NCBI RefSeq assembly: GCF_002288925.2
Contig: NW_022098004.1
Coordinates: 14,580,581 to 14,644,580 of the forward strand
Source of the DNA: Delphinapterus leucas
Lineage: Eukaryota; Chordata; Mammalia; Artiodactyla; Monodontidae
Reading direction: 5' to 3'
DNA: 64,000 nt
Shown in pieces: positions 12,724-23,130 of the stretch (its first letter is position 1; every line of letters begins with the position of its first letter). A program made the position numbers and the translations under genes. The notes beneath the pieces were generated by a model. The model saw only the letters and a list, made by a program, of their open reading frames with translations. It did not search any database and had not been told where the DNA came from.

Positions 12724-12955
12724 CTCTGTTATGATGGCTTTTTGGTCCTTCACCCTCTGAGCCTCCTCTGGGTCCTGTTCCAGGCTGAAGACTTTAGACA
12801 GGGGCAGTGGCTTCCCACTTCGGCACAGGACCGCTTGGCACGTGCCAACGTTGGCCACGGTCAAGCTAAAGCTACTTGTTGGATCGGCAGTGTCAGGGCG
12901 GATATAACAAAGGAGAGCAGAAGAGCCCAGCTTCTGGCCAGCCATTCCTAATTTC
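12724..12955 (-). CDS. PHLPP2: PHLPP2 exon: PP2C core (residues ~862-939)
   Basis: This 232-nt exon has acceptor aacag at 12956-12960 and donor GAG|gtgaat. The first G completes an Arg codon split with the preceding exon. It encodes [20 protein letters not shown] through KDQKAIITE, the central beta-sheet of the PP2C domain, including [16 protein letters not shown]. This is the segment just before the final catalytic exon. No frame damage is seen. Confidence 0.95.
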
Positions 12956-13229
12956 CTGTTGAGAAAGAAAAGAAAATGAAAACATGGCAGCTAGTTTTAG
13001 AAGAAAGCAGCGGTCCTTCCTGTCCATGACTCCCTCGTTTTTTGCCGTGTGACTGAAGCCGCTTCACCCTCCTCCGTCTGAGGGCAGCCTCTTGATGTGG
13101 GTGATGATGGTGAAGACAGCCTTGCCTTCTACTCTTAGCTGAGAAATTTTACCAAAAGGATCCGGGTAGAGGAGACAAGGTGCGGCTTTCTCTGTTGCTT
13201 CTGCTTGTCTGATCATAGACTACAATGAC

Positions 13230-13400
13230 CTAATTCAGTGGCTTCCAACGGTAGCAAATCAGAAACACCTGAAGGGCTTGTTAAAGACAACTCTGGGCCC
13301 ACCCCCAGAGTTTCTGATTCAGTGGGTAAGGGGCTGGCCAATAAGTTTCTGGTGATGCTGAGGCTGCTAGTCCTAGAACAACACTTTGTGAACCACTTAC
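13230..13400 (+). mobile_element. MER5A-like hAT DNA transposon relic
   Basis: The body carries the hallmark 'cccacccccagagtttctgattcagt' type segment (13298-13325). It is bounded by imperfect inverted ends, ttcagtggcttccaa and ctttgtgaaccactt. Size and layout fit a full-length MER5A-type non-autonomous hAT. Confidence 0.75.
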
Positions 13401-13499
13401 TTAGGCTGTAAGTTCCCTGAAGGAAGGCCCATAATTTTCCTTGTATTTCTCCCATACACATGGCATCCATCCCCCTCAGCGCTTGGTGCACAATGCTAA

Positions 13500-13720
13500 G
13501 TACAGAGCAGATGCTATCAGAAAGATCTGGTTTCAAATTCCAGCTCTGCCATTTATGGGCTATAGATCCTCAGCAAGTTGATGCTCCGAGAAATTTTTCT
13601 GATTAAAATACCCACCTCCACGGCTTGTTTTGAAAATTAAAGATACAGTATGAAAAATGCTTGGTACAGTGCCCAGCTCTTGGGAAGTGCTTCATAAACT
13701 GAGTTTCCTTTCCCACACCC
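13500..13720 (+). mobile_element. MIR SINE
   Basis: 'aaattccagctctgccattta' near 13532-13555, followed by 'cagcaagttgatg' and the later 'gtacagtgcccagc', gives the MIR order of motifs. Confidence 0.6.
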
Positions 13721-14371
13721 TTTATTTTGCCAAGTCCCTAGGCTCAATTCTATTACTGAAAAATAGAATCCTTTCCCAACGTCTTTGTGTTATAATGACA
13801 GATAAAACCACCTCGGGCTCCAGGTTGTTCCGTTTCAACCTCGATTATACGAAGGTACACCCTCTCAGTTGTACGTACCCTTTATGCAGCCCACATGATG
13901 TGCAAGATGCTCTATTAGCCACTAAGAGATTTTCAACAGTTTGGTTTATAGGGTTTTTGCCCTTAAGTGGCTTAGATTTCAGTGAGGAGATTACTTGGTA
14001 AATCCCCAATAATAAGTATTTTAAACACAAGAATCTGATGAGTGCTTAACCTTTTGTAGGTCTCTTATAAAAGATTACCACCTTCCTTCCCCGAAATGCG
14101 CATACACACACACAACCTTTTGCGCATGATTTCTGGGCTTTCCAGCTTCTCAGCAGCCTTCGGTTTCAACAGAGAAAACAGATGCCTCCACAGGCTCTTC
14201 AAAGAGCCAAAGTCCCCACATTCCATGCTGATGGAGAGAATGGTCACAGAACAAAGAGCAAGATCTCACCTTGCCCCTGTACTTATAACTGAGACCCTGA
14301 CCTTCTGGCTTAGTGAGATTTATTTTTCAAAAGCAGGGCCGAGTTAGGAATTATTCAACCCACCTGCTTAC

Positions 14372-14566
14372 CTGTGAGATACCAAGAAGGTGTGAGCCAT
14401 GAAAACTGTGTCATTTGTTGACTGCTGTACCTCTTCCAAAAGCACATCTGCCATGGTACACTGGAGTAGGCGAGGGAGCTCCTCATTTCGGTCCCCATCA
14501 AACATGCCATACACAGCTCCCACGCCCTCTGCAAAGTTATCCACAGCTAGAGCAGATATACATAGC
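14372..14566 (-). CDS. PHLPP2: PHLPP2 exon: start of PP2C catalytic core (residues ~797-861)
   Basis: This 195-nt exon enters with G, completing a split Lys codon after acceptor ctgtgatag, and leaves CAC AG|gtaagc. It encodes [20 protein letters not shown], then [16 protein letters not shown] and on to HTFLVSH. The Asp in ALAVD maps to Asp806, the metal-coordinating residue known in PHLPP2. FDGD is the PP2C family DG motif. All catalytic features seen in human are retained. Confidence 0.95.
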
Positions 14567-15404
14567 CTATCACAGAAACAGGAGAAAGACAAACAACGAA
14601 AAAAGTTAGTGGTAAAGCATTCTTATCCAGGGAGGCTTCTTTAAAAAAGTAAGTATTGATTGAGGGTGGAGAAGAACAGTAGTAAATCCTAATCTACACA
14701 TGAAAAAAGTGTTACAGAAGATAAGTAAGCAGCATCTTAAAGAGTTGATGCCATAAGAAAAGGGGGAATTCAGCCACATTCAGGAGCAGTACATATTAGC
14801 TCTGCAATGCTGTGGAAGGCTGGGAAAATTAGATGTTTTCTCTTTGTAGTGATTAAGGACTAGTATCAACACCCTTCAGCCAAACACTCCCCCAGGTGCA
14901 CAACATACCTGTGGTTGCAGAAGTTGAGTTTATTATGCCTTGCAACAAGAGAAAGCACACCATGGGACTCTGGGGTATATAAGAGGGTATTGGAAAACTC
15001 TAGTACAGGATTTGTGTCTGCCTGGGTCATTTTGGGGAAGATCTAACAAAATGGGGGATCATACTAGATTGGGTGCTGTCAGAAAGCAGGGCTATTCTAT
15101 GGTTGGGTACCTCAATAAATCTTATCTACAGGGAAAGAAGATTAGCATGGGGGCAAAGCTGTGATTGATAAAGAAAGTAGCAGTCACCCATCTTAGTCAT
15201 GAGATGGGGTGTGGGTATTTTGTGGACTGCACATTCATTTTGTTTTGTCTTACTGGATCATGGTCTCAGAGGAATCTTATCTGATGTTGGCATTCTGTGA
15301 TTTGTTTATGTCCAACAGGAGAACAACATAGCCTAGCTTTCAGCACCAGATCCTTTCCCAGATGTCAGGGGAACTTTCTCAGTCTCCATGGCCATGATAC
15401 TCAC
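14567..15404 (-). other. PHLPP2: PHLPP2 intron
   Basis: This is a short GT-AG intron with donor gtgagtat and acceptor ctgtgatag. I recognised no interspersed repeat in it. Confidence 0.8.
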
Positions 15405-15515
15405 TTGTTTCTCTGCCCTGCCATCTCAGCCAGTCCATGGCTCCAGAAGGTTGATGTAACTGTAGAATCAGTGGTTGGCAAAGGTTTCTGATCAATTTTC
15501 AGGGTGGTGATATGG
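15405..15515 (-). CDS. PHLPP2: PHLPP2 exon: LRR-PP2C linker (residues ~760-796)
   Basis: This 111-nt exon is too short to give a notable ORF of its own, but it is clear on the minus strand. Acceptor cccacag is at 15516-15522. The first C completes a split Ser codon. It then encodes [18 protein letters not shown], and [18 protein letters not shown] follows before AA|gtgagt. It bridges the leucine-rich repeats and the phosphatase domain. Phases fit both neighbours exactly. Confidence 0.94.
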
Positions 15516-15686
15516 CTGTGGGAAGTGGAGGAAGGGAAGTTTAAACCGTATATGCTTCTGTACTTTACAGAAGCTATCCCAACAATAATTTACGTTTTTA
15601 AAAAATAATCTGTTGACAGACCAAGACTAATTACCAGAGAGACCAAAGAAAGTAGTATGCTGACCCACTGGCCAAGAAGAGAGAGA

Positions 15687-15900
15687 GGGCTTCCCTGGTG
15701 GCGCAGTGGTTGAGAGTCCGCCTGCCGATACAGGGGACACGGGTTTGTGCCCCGGTCCGGGAAGATCCCATATGCCGCNNNNNNNNNNNNNNNNNNNNNN
15801 NNNNNNNNNNNNNNNNNNNNNNNNNNNNNNNNNNNNNNNNNNNNNNNNNNNNNNNNNNNNNNNNNNNNNNNNNNNNNNAAAAAAAAAAAAAAAAAAAAAG
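15687..15900 (+). mobile_element. CHR SINE, short form, interrupted by gap
   Basis: It starts gggcttccctggtggcgcag with an intact A box. The sequence stops after ccatatgccgc, where Ns begin, and resumes as a poly-A tail at 15879-15899. The missing middle would be about 90 bp if this copy is ordinary. Confidence 0.85.
15779..15878. other. Assembly gap, 100 N
   Basis: There are exactly 100 N. A round number like this is usually a placeholder for unknown length. It sits between a SINE head and its A-tail. Confidence 0.98.
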
Positions 15901-16039
15901 AAGAGAGAGAAAGGAAAGGGGTAGGAGGAAGAAATAGGGGCCAATTTTGTTATAATTGATGCCGTTCATTTCAATGAAAAACTAAGCACAACAAAGATTT
16001 CTAAGTTTCAACTGTCTACTTATTTTAAGTATTTTGATA

Positions 16040-16750
16040 CAGTGAAGCCTTGGTACAATGAATGAGCTTGCATTGTCTTAGATGTAATGTAATGCGATCT
16101 GTGCCACCTAAATTACCTATGCCTGCTGTATAATCACACCCACTCAGGATGGCTGTTCTCTTGCTCTCTGTATGACCCTGCCCAACCAGTGCGTGCCTCA
16201 CCCACACCCTACTCGCCTGACTGACCTTCCCTCTGAATCACAGAGCCTGATCGGTAAATGCCTGCATACCTACCTCCCCACCCCCACTTCACTGGGCCCC
16301 AGCTAGTGACTGTTCTCATCTTTAGATCAGAACTCTCTCTACTATGAGAGTTTATCAAAGGGCTGGCAAGGGGGCGTGCCTCTGCTCGTTTCCCAGGTAA
16401 CTGATGAGCCAACCTCCCTCTATAGCTGGTAACCTCCCTCTCCCCCAGTAGTAAAGACACTACCATGTCCTGCCCACCAGATGCTGCACACGGTGGGGTG
16501 TTGCTCCGGGACCTTGCTTCAGACATGTAAGATCCTCCTACCCGTTAAAACATGATGTCTCTGTTGCTGACTCTGGGCTCTTTCTTTGGTCTCGAGGTTG
16601 GGCAAGTACAGGGCTTGCAGGCCTGTGGGGTGCAGCCCCACACCTGCCCTGTAAAGATACTGGGGTACGGCTGAGCAGTACCCACGATGTTGAGTTCGAA
16701 TATCTATGGGTTGACTGCTGGACAGAACACCCATCGAAAACTGACTCGAA
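16040..16750. other. GC-rich intronic block, possible LTR
   Basis: This block is distinctly richer in C and G than its flanks and lacks SINE or LINE signatures. Around 16550-16640 it reads like an LTR R-U5 region (gggctctttctttggtctcgag). I could not define paired TG...CA ends or a primer-binding site with certainty, so the family is unassigned. No intact ORF is present. Confidence 0.3.
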
Positions 16751-16888
16751 GAAGAGAACTGAGGGGCTTTATGATCTAATTCATTCTACTCCTTTAATGA
16801 ACTGAGGTCTCCACAGTCCTTAAGAAGAACCACACAAGGCTGGTGGGAGTTACAGCACATGTGGATTCAACTTCATAAGTCTTCCTAC

Positions 16889-17019
16889 CTAAATGTGTCT
16901 AGCGTCTTGTGTTCCAGAACCAGATTTGTATTTCCAGTTAGGTCCAGGTCTTGTAAAGTAGCAGGCAGAGACTCTGGAATCAGGATTTCGGTCAAGTCGT
17001 TGCAACTTAGGTCTACAAA
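16889..17019 (-). CDS. PHLPP2: PHLPP2 exon: last leucine-rich repeats (residues ~716-759)
   Basis: This 131-nt exon has acceptor ttcctctcag, phase 0 entry with TTT (Phe), and exit TTT AG|gtagga. It encodes [19 protein letters not shown], then [20 protein letters not shown]. It carries two LRR consensus units (LxxLDLTGN type) capping the horseshoe before the linker. Confidence 0.95.
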
Positions 17020-17230
17020 CTGAGAGGAAAACACAGAGATTAAGTTAATTCTTAACTCCCTAAGGGTCAATGTCCTACTATATCCTCAAAGGGAATTTAA
17101 TTTCTTCTCAGAAGTCAATTAAATATACTGTGATCCCAAACCGCCACTTTCCTCTTCCTTAGGAGAAGAGAACCGTCTCAGTCACACCCCTCCCATCACC
17201 CCCAGACACCATTCCAGCGCACAGAAGTAC

Positions 17231-17393
17231 CTGTATCTGAGGCAACTGCAGTATTTCCGGGAAAATGCTAATGTGGTTGGAGTGCGCCACCAGAGTGTGC
17301 AGCCTTTTGCAGTTTGCGATGGTCGTGGGGATGGTTTTAAGCTTGTTGCCACTTAGGTTCAGTTCCTCCAATTGCTCCAATTTATTTAGTTTG
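17231..17393 (-). CDS. PHLPP2: PHLPP2 exon: LRR array (residues ~662-715)
   Basis: This 163-nt exon has acceptor tttacag and a first C that completes a split Ser codon. It exits ATA CAG|gtactt. It encodes [20 protein letters not shown], then [19 protein letters not shown] and on to LPQIQ. Repeats follow the LxxLxxLNLSxN consensus. Position HSNHISIF carries His where I recall Asn in human. Confidence 0.95.
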
Positions 17394-17847
17394 CTGTAAA
17401 GGAAACACCAAAATACCATACTGCACCCAAATGAGCAGCTGCCAAACAAGTTCCACAGCTGCCAGAGTACAGAGGTGACCGACCTGCTGCCCAATGACCA
17501 GCCAGAATGAAACAGCCACGAGGGTGAACAAACACTCTCGCCGAGCCTCAGCCGCATCTCCCTCCCTCTCAGTGCATTTCAAGGGCTGAACCCTCCTTGC
17601 GCTTCTACTGCAGCTGCTGGATCTTTAGGGCATGAACATCTTCCTATTATCTGACTTCTAGGAAGTGGCTGAATTGGCATCAGCCTAGGGTTGGTCGACC
17701 GTTACAGTACTTGCTTTGCCACTAACTAGTTGCAAAATACTGGGTAGATTAGTGTCAGCGGACATCAATAGCCTTGGCTATAACGTAAAGAAGTTGTACT
17801 AAATCATCACTAAGATTGTTTTTAGTTTTATTTTTTAAAATTTAATT

Positions 17848-18152
17848 AATTAATTTAATTCTTGGCTGCTTTGGGTCTTAGTTGCGGCACAGCGGGATCT
17901 TTGTTGTGTCGCGCAGGCTCTTTGATGTCATGCACAGGCTCTTTGTTGTGGCGCGTGGGCGTCTCTCTAGTTGTGGTGCGCAGGCTCCAGAGAGCATGGG
18001 CTCTGTAGTTTGTGGCACGCGGGCTCACTGAGGTGCGAGGGCTTAGTTGCCCCGAGGCATGTGGGATCCTAGTTCCCCGACCAGGGATTGAACCCGCGTC
18101 CCCTGCATTGGAAGGCGGATTCTTTAGCACTGGACCACCAGAGAATTCCCTC
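17848..18152 (-). mobile_element. CHR/Bov-tA-like SINE, long form, diverged
   Basis: Read on the minus strand, it has the head ggaattctctggtggtcca and a tRNA-like B box near 18075-18095, then the repeated 'ggctctttgttgtggcgcg' body, and ends in an A/T-rich tail at 17848-17862. It is more diverged than the other copies. Confidence 0.75.
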
Positions 18153-18172
18153 CTTTTAGTTTTAAATTTCTA

Positions 18173-18497
18173 GGGACTTCCCTGGTGGCACAGTGGTACA
18201 GAGTCCTCCTGCTAGTGCAGGGGACACGGGTTCAAGCCCTGGTCCGGGAAGATCCCACATGCCGCAGAGCAACTAAGCATGTGCGCCACAACTACTGAGC
18301 CTGCGTACCACAACCACTGAAGCCCACACGCCTAGAACCCGTGCTCCGCAACAAGAGAAGCCACCGCAATGAGAAGCATGCACAGCGAAACGAAGACTAG
18401 CCACCCGCTCGCCGCAGCTAGGGAAAACCCTTGCGCAGCAACAAAGACCCAACACGGCCAAAACTAAATAAATAAAATAAATTAAAAAAAATTTTCT
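18173..18497 (+). mobile_element. CHR SINE, long form
   Basis: It has head gggacttccctggtggcaca, B box ggttcaagccc, the long tail module (gagaagccaccgcaatgag) and an A-rich end. Imperfect flanks aaatttcta and attttcta suggest a target-site duplication. Confidence 0.85.
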
Positions 18498-19461
18498 ACA
18501 GTTATTCATAACATAATCCACCTACAGTAAACATTTATCAAGTGCCTAGAATGCACACAGCGCTGTGCTAGGGACTGTGATGCAGGCGATTCACACTGTC
18601 CCTCCAGTAAGCAAAGTTTTCTACACAGTAAGCAAAACGTCTTAAGATGGCCTAACACCTTTATCAGATTATTACAAATTGCTCTGATTTCTCTTTATCT
18701 ACCAATTTTAAACACTGTAAAAATAATAAACTGTTGTAACATAGAAAGTTTAGCAAATAAAGAAAATAAATCAATGATAATACCAATTTGGAAAAATTAC
18801 TATTTTCATTTTGCTGAATTTCCTGCTAAATTTTTCATATGTAGATTTTACATGAAATTTATATCCTGTCCTTTTCATATATCATAAATATTGATAATTT
18901 TCATTGCTAGAAAATTGATAAATACTTTGTAATAATTAAGCTCAGTAAAATTGTTTTCTTTCTTATTACAATAGTAATACTCACTGAAAAAAATTGAAAA
19001 ATAAAGATGAACATTAAAAAAAAAAACCTTTTAATCCCACAACCAGATTTAATCTCCGACAACAATTTGGTGGAGAGTAGTCTTGGCCTTTTTAATGCAT
19101 GAAACTCTATGTTTCCAATTAAAACATGATGCTTATCATATGTATTGTTTAATAACTTTTTTTACTTAATATATTTTTAAAATATTCCCATGTCCAAATT
19201 TCACGCTTTTCTCTTACACAATTCCGTACTTGGATCCTTCTGACTTATAGATAGAAATGCAGTATCTCATTCAGTGTCTTACTGAGCACCCAGAACTGTG
19301 CTAGATTCTGAAAATAGTCCAAAGGAAACAGAAGACTTGGGATTGTGCCTGTGCAATTATAACATTGTTCAGGAGATAACTTGACAGGAGATTTATTATT
19401 CAGTACGGAACATACATTTTCTTTAAAATAATGCTCTAAATTCCATTCATTCATTCATTTA

Positions 19462-19760
19462 TTCATTCATTTAGGCTCTGTTGGGTCTTTCGTTGCTGCG
19501 CGCGGGCTTTCTCTAGTTGTGGCGAGCAAGGGCTACTCTTCGTTGTGGTGCGCAGGCTTCTCATTGCGGTGGCTTCCCTTGCTGCGGAGCATGGGCTCTA
19601 GGTGCACAGACTTCAGTAGTTGTGGCTCATGGGCTCAGTAGTTGTGGCGCATGGGCTCAGCTGCTCTGCGGCATGTGGGATCTTCCTGGACCAGGGCTCG
19701 AACCAGTGTCACCTGCACTGGCAGGCGGATTCTTAACCACTGCGCCACCAGGGAAGTCAC
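19462..19760 (-). mobile_element. CHR SINE, long form
   Basis: Antisense copy: body starts after an (attc)n tract and ends ccaccagggaagtcacc at 19747-19761. An adjacent (ATTC)n microsatellite (19443-19472) probably grew from its A-tail. Confidence 0.8.
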
Positions 19761-20122
19761 CAATTTAGTTTTATCATCTGTATTCAGATTATTCTAATTT
19801 TGTGTAATCTCCTGTTGATCCTTGTCCTTACTTCTAACTTCTTAGCTTCATATTCTTAGGTGTGTTTTAAGTTTTCTAACAGCCTGCTTTTGACCACTCC
19901 AACAGTAAGAGTGTCGTCAAATTAGGTGGAATTCATTAGTTTCAGAGTATTACATCTGGTATCTCCCAACAGCTTCATAAACTAATGTAACTTGTCAGTG
20001 GTGCGTCACTTGCACTTTATATGAACATATTTGAGGCCAACTGAATTAATCTGATAGGATTTCAAGAGATCTATCACATCCTGAAATTAAGATTCTGTAT
20101 TCACTTTAAAAGCCATTGTTCA

Positions 20123-20669
20123 GGGACTTTCCTGGTGGCCCAATGGTTAAGAATCCGCCTGCCAATGCAGGGGACACAGGTTCAAGCCCTCGTCCAAGAA
20201 GATCCCACATGCCCCAGAGCAACTAAGCCCATGTGCCACAACTACAGAGCCTGTGCTCTAGAGCTCGCGAGAAACAACTACTGAAGCCCGCACGCCTAGA
20301 GCCCATGCTCCACAACAAAGAGAAGCCACCACAGGCCTTCCCTGGTGGTGCAGTGGTTGAGAGTCCACCTGCCGATGCAGGGGACATGGGCTCGTGCCCT
20401 GGTCCAGGAAGATCCCACATGCCGCGGAGCGGCTGGGCCCGTGAGCCATGGCCGCTGAGCCTGCGCGTCCGGAGCCTCTGCTCCGCAACGGGAGAGGCCA
20501 CAACAGTGAGAGGCCTGCGTACTGGAAAAAAAAAAAAGAGAAGCCACCACAATGAGAAGCCCATACACTGCAACAAAGAGTAGCCCCCACTCACTACAAC
20601 TAGAGAAAGCCCCCACGCAGCAATGAAGGCCCAATGCAGCCGGAAAAAAAAGAAAAAAAATTAATTAAT
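20123..20669 (+). mobile_element. CHR SINE, long form, host of a nested SINE
   Basis: It is flanked by the 15-bp duplication AAAAGCCATTGTTCA at 20108-20122 and 20670-20684. The element is split at 20333/20536 by a younger short-form SINE and then continues to its A-rich end. Confidence 0.9.
20334..20535 (+). mobile_element. CHR SINE, short form, nested
   Basis: It has head ggccttccctggtggtgcag and short-form tail ggcctgcgtactgg plus poly-A. It is flanked by AAGAGAAGCCACCACA at 20318-20333 and again at 20536-20551, both parts of the host SINE. Confidence 0.9.
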
Positions 20670-20974
20670 AAAAGCCATTGTTCAAATTCTTTCAAGGAAG
20701 CAATCAATATCTCCAAATATCTCATTTTATAATCACAAAAATTACAGTTTCTACGTTTTTCTACTTTAACACATTTCTAAGAAAATTAGAATAAAAATAG
20801 TTTTCTTTTCATTCAAATTGTATCAAACATGATATAATTTTATATGAAATATATATATAAAATTTCATTCAAATTATATCAAATGTCATTTCCCTATGTT
20901 CTTAGTTTTTGAAAACATGATTTTTAATGACTACCTTTATGGTATAAATGGATTTTTCTGGTGTCAAATTTTCT

Positions 20975-21434
20975 TTTTCTTAATAATTTGTTTGTTTGTT
21001 ATTTTGCGGTATGCGGGCCTCTCACTGCTGTGGCCTCTCCTGTTGTGGAGCACAGGCTCCGGATGCGCAGGCTCAGTGGCCATGGCTCACGGGCCCAGCC
21101 GCTCTGCGGCATGTGGAATCCTCCCGGACCGGGGCACGAACCCGCATCCCCTGCATCGGCAGGCAGACTCTCAACCACTGTGCCACCAGGGAAGCCCCTA
21201 ATATATTTTTTAAAAAATATTTATTTATTTGTCTGTGCTGGGTCTTAGTTGCGGCATGCGAAATCTTCGTTGCCACGAGTGGGATCTGCAGTTGTGGCAT
21301 GTGGGATCTTTTAGTTGTGGCATGCAAACTCTTAATTGTGCCATGTGGGATCTAGTTCCCTGACCAGGGATCGAACCCAGGCCTCCTGCATTGGGAGCAT
21401 GGAGTCTTGGCCACTGGACCACCAGGGAAGTGCC
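20975..21434 (-). mobile_element. Composite antisense SINE insertion (two SINEs)
   Basis: The perfect 18-bp duplication TCTGGTGTCAAATTTTCT lies at 20957-20974 and 21435-21452 and bounds the whole unit. Inside are a short-form CHR copy (about 21003-21198) and an older Bov-tA-like long copy (about 21205-21433), both antisense. The younger one landed in the tail of the older. Confidence 0.85.
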
Positions 21435-21529
21435 TCTGGTGTCAAATTTTCTAAAAAAAAATTTTTTTAATCAAATGTATTTTGGAAGATACTTATTTCT
21501 CCACTGACACTGTTTAAAACTTTGACGAG

Positions 21530-21620
21530 GGATATATGTATATGTATAGCTAATTCACTTTGTTATAAAGCAGAAACTAACAAACCATTGTAAAGCAATT
21601 ATACTCCAATAAAGATGTAA
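21530..21620 (+). mobile_element. L1 3' terminal fragment
   Basis: It contains 'attcactttgttataaagcag' and 'gcaattatactccaataaag' followed by poly-A, the terminal signature of the L1 3' UTR in cetartiodactyls. It is heavily 5'-truncated. Confidence 0.7.
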
Positions 21621-22241
21621 AAAAAAAAAAACTCTGACAACACTAAATATCCCTCTTATGTCTTATAAATGTAGCCTGGCTAAATACTATTCATCTCTTC
21701 AGTGCAGCTACCCATGCATATCTTTAACATCCTGCATTTATTACACTGCATTGCAACTGCCTATATACTTGTCTATTTCCCTAATTTGACTGCAAGTTCC
21801 TTGAGGACAGAGACTATAACTTAATCACCACTGTTTCCCTAGTACTTACATAGTACTTGACATACAGTAGGCATTCAACATATATAAAAATGAACAAATT
21901 AATGGACTCAACAGTATTTTATATATCAGTGCTGAAAGGAGAAAAGAAAGAATTATCTTCAGAATTTAATTTATTTCATAAGCCTGTACTTTCTAGGTTG
22001 AAAATTCTCAGTCCACTATTAAGTAAATAGAACTAAGAATTAAACACATTTTAACCACAATGTCTGTGGTTACTGATACTTAACAACAGGGTACAGATTT
22101 TCCCATTCAAGTAGTAGCATCACAGCACCAGTAAGTCGGTCAACATAAAGCAAGAGTTCCCAGTAAAATAGCTGTGATGTAGTCTGACAAATGCAGAATC
22201 ATGTTATGTATCCGATACGATCAAAGTTCGCGTTTGCTTAC

Positions 22242-22442
22242 CTTGCGGGAAAAGTCTGTAGCTGGTTGTTTGCAAGATGCAAGATTCGCAGGTGCGGGTG
22301 CCCCACCAGGACAGGCACACACTGATCTGTCAGGAGGTTGTTGGTCAGGTAGAGCAGCTGCAGTGCACTCAGACTCTCCTCCCCAGTGCAAGCAGAGGGC
22401 AGAGACTCCAGACTATTTGCAGATGCATTCAAGTATCTGAGA
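22242..22442 (-). CDS. PHLPP2: PHLPP2 exon: LRR array (residues ~595-661)
   Basis: This 201-nt exon has acceptor tctgtcag and a first T that completes a split Asn codon. It exits GCA AG|gtaagc. It encodes [15 protein letters not shown], a short Cys/Glu-rich insert (SACTGEES), then [20 protein letters not shown] and on to NNQLQTFPA. These are LRR units on the phosphatase-proximal half of the array. Confidence 0.95.
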
Positions 22443-22789
22443 CTGACAGAACACATGCAAATCATTTCCTTTATGGCTACTGGTTGCCTTCTTGTGTGGA
22501 AACCATCATGCCATCTCAGTATGTAACACTGCCTTTCCATGCTCCCAAACTCATGACAAAAGTAATTTCCTCCAGGTAGTTTTCTGATTGATCCTACCCA
22601 AACAAAATTCCTTCTACTCAACTCATGTAAGCCAAGTAGAGAGGGAAGAATGCAGGCTTAGTTGTGTTCCCGGGGTTCTGTGGTGGTCTAATTCTAACCC
22701 AGCTTCATGTTTTACTGTCTGCATGACCACCGAAACGATGTTGTTGAGTATCATGTGCACAAATATATGAACTGTGAGGGCACCCTTTA

Positions 22790-23130
22790 GAAAAATGTTT
22801 GTCTGATTTTAATAGGATCATATTTATTTAGCCAATCCCCCTATAATCCCCTAATAATGGGCATATTGGCTGTTTCCAATTGTTTGCCATCATAGACATT
22901 ATAATGAGCACCTTCGAGTCCTCACCCAATTATTTCTTTAGGCCATATTCCCAGAAGCAGAATATGTGGGGTCAAAGGCTACATATATCTTTAAGGTTTT
23001 TATACATATACTGCCAAAATGAGCCCCAGAAAGGCTATATCAAAGTATACTCCAGAAAGGCTATGCCACTAGAAGGATATACGATTGCATTTGCTCACAC
23101 CTTTGTCAACACTGAGTATCATAATTCATT
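22790..23130 (-). mobile_element. Old L1 LINE relic, antisense
   Basis: Phrases such as 'gggcatattggctgtttccaa' and 'tatactgccaaaatgagcccc' match the antisense of old L1 ORF2 3' ends. No open frame remains. Confidence 0.55.

Larger units (their letters stand above)
12956..14371 (-). other. PHLPP2: PHLPP2 intron between PP2C exons
   Basis: This is a GT-AG intron with donor gtaagcag and acceptor aacag. It contains an MER5A-like DNA transposon relic and a MIR. The remainder of 13720-14360 shows nothing recognised. Confidence 0.85.
15516..16888 (-). other. PHLPP2: PHLPP2 intron with assembly gap
   Basis: This intron contains a short CHR SINE broken by exactly 100 N, and a GC-rich block (about 16040-16750) of unassigned origin. 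The donor is gtaggaag, weaker than its neighbours. Confidence 0.85.
17394..22241 (-). other. PHLPP2: PHLPP2 intron, SINE-rich
   Basis: This 4.8-kb intron carries at least seven CHR-type SINE copies, two of them nested and two in one composite, and an L1 3' tip. Non-repeat stretches at 18530-19440 and 21625-22240 are AT-rich, with nothing recognised. Confidence 0.85.

Noticed and set aside
15127..15150. Stretch resembling part of U6 snRNA (aagattagcatgggg)
   Set aside because: Only about 15 bases match. The flanking U6 5' and 3' parts are absent, so it is probably chance.
20223..20634. Several overlapping open frames of 110-123 codons
   Set aside because: All fall inside CHR SINEs, where the GC-rich body is free of stops. 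They recur at every SINE copy.
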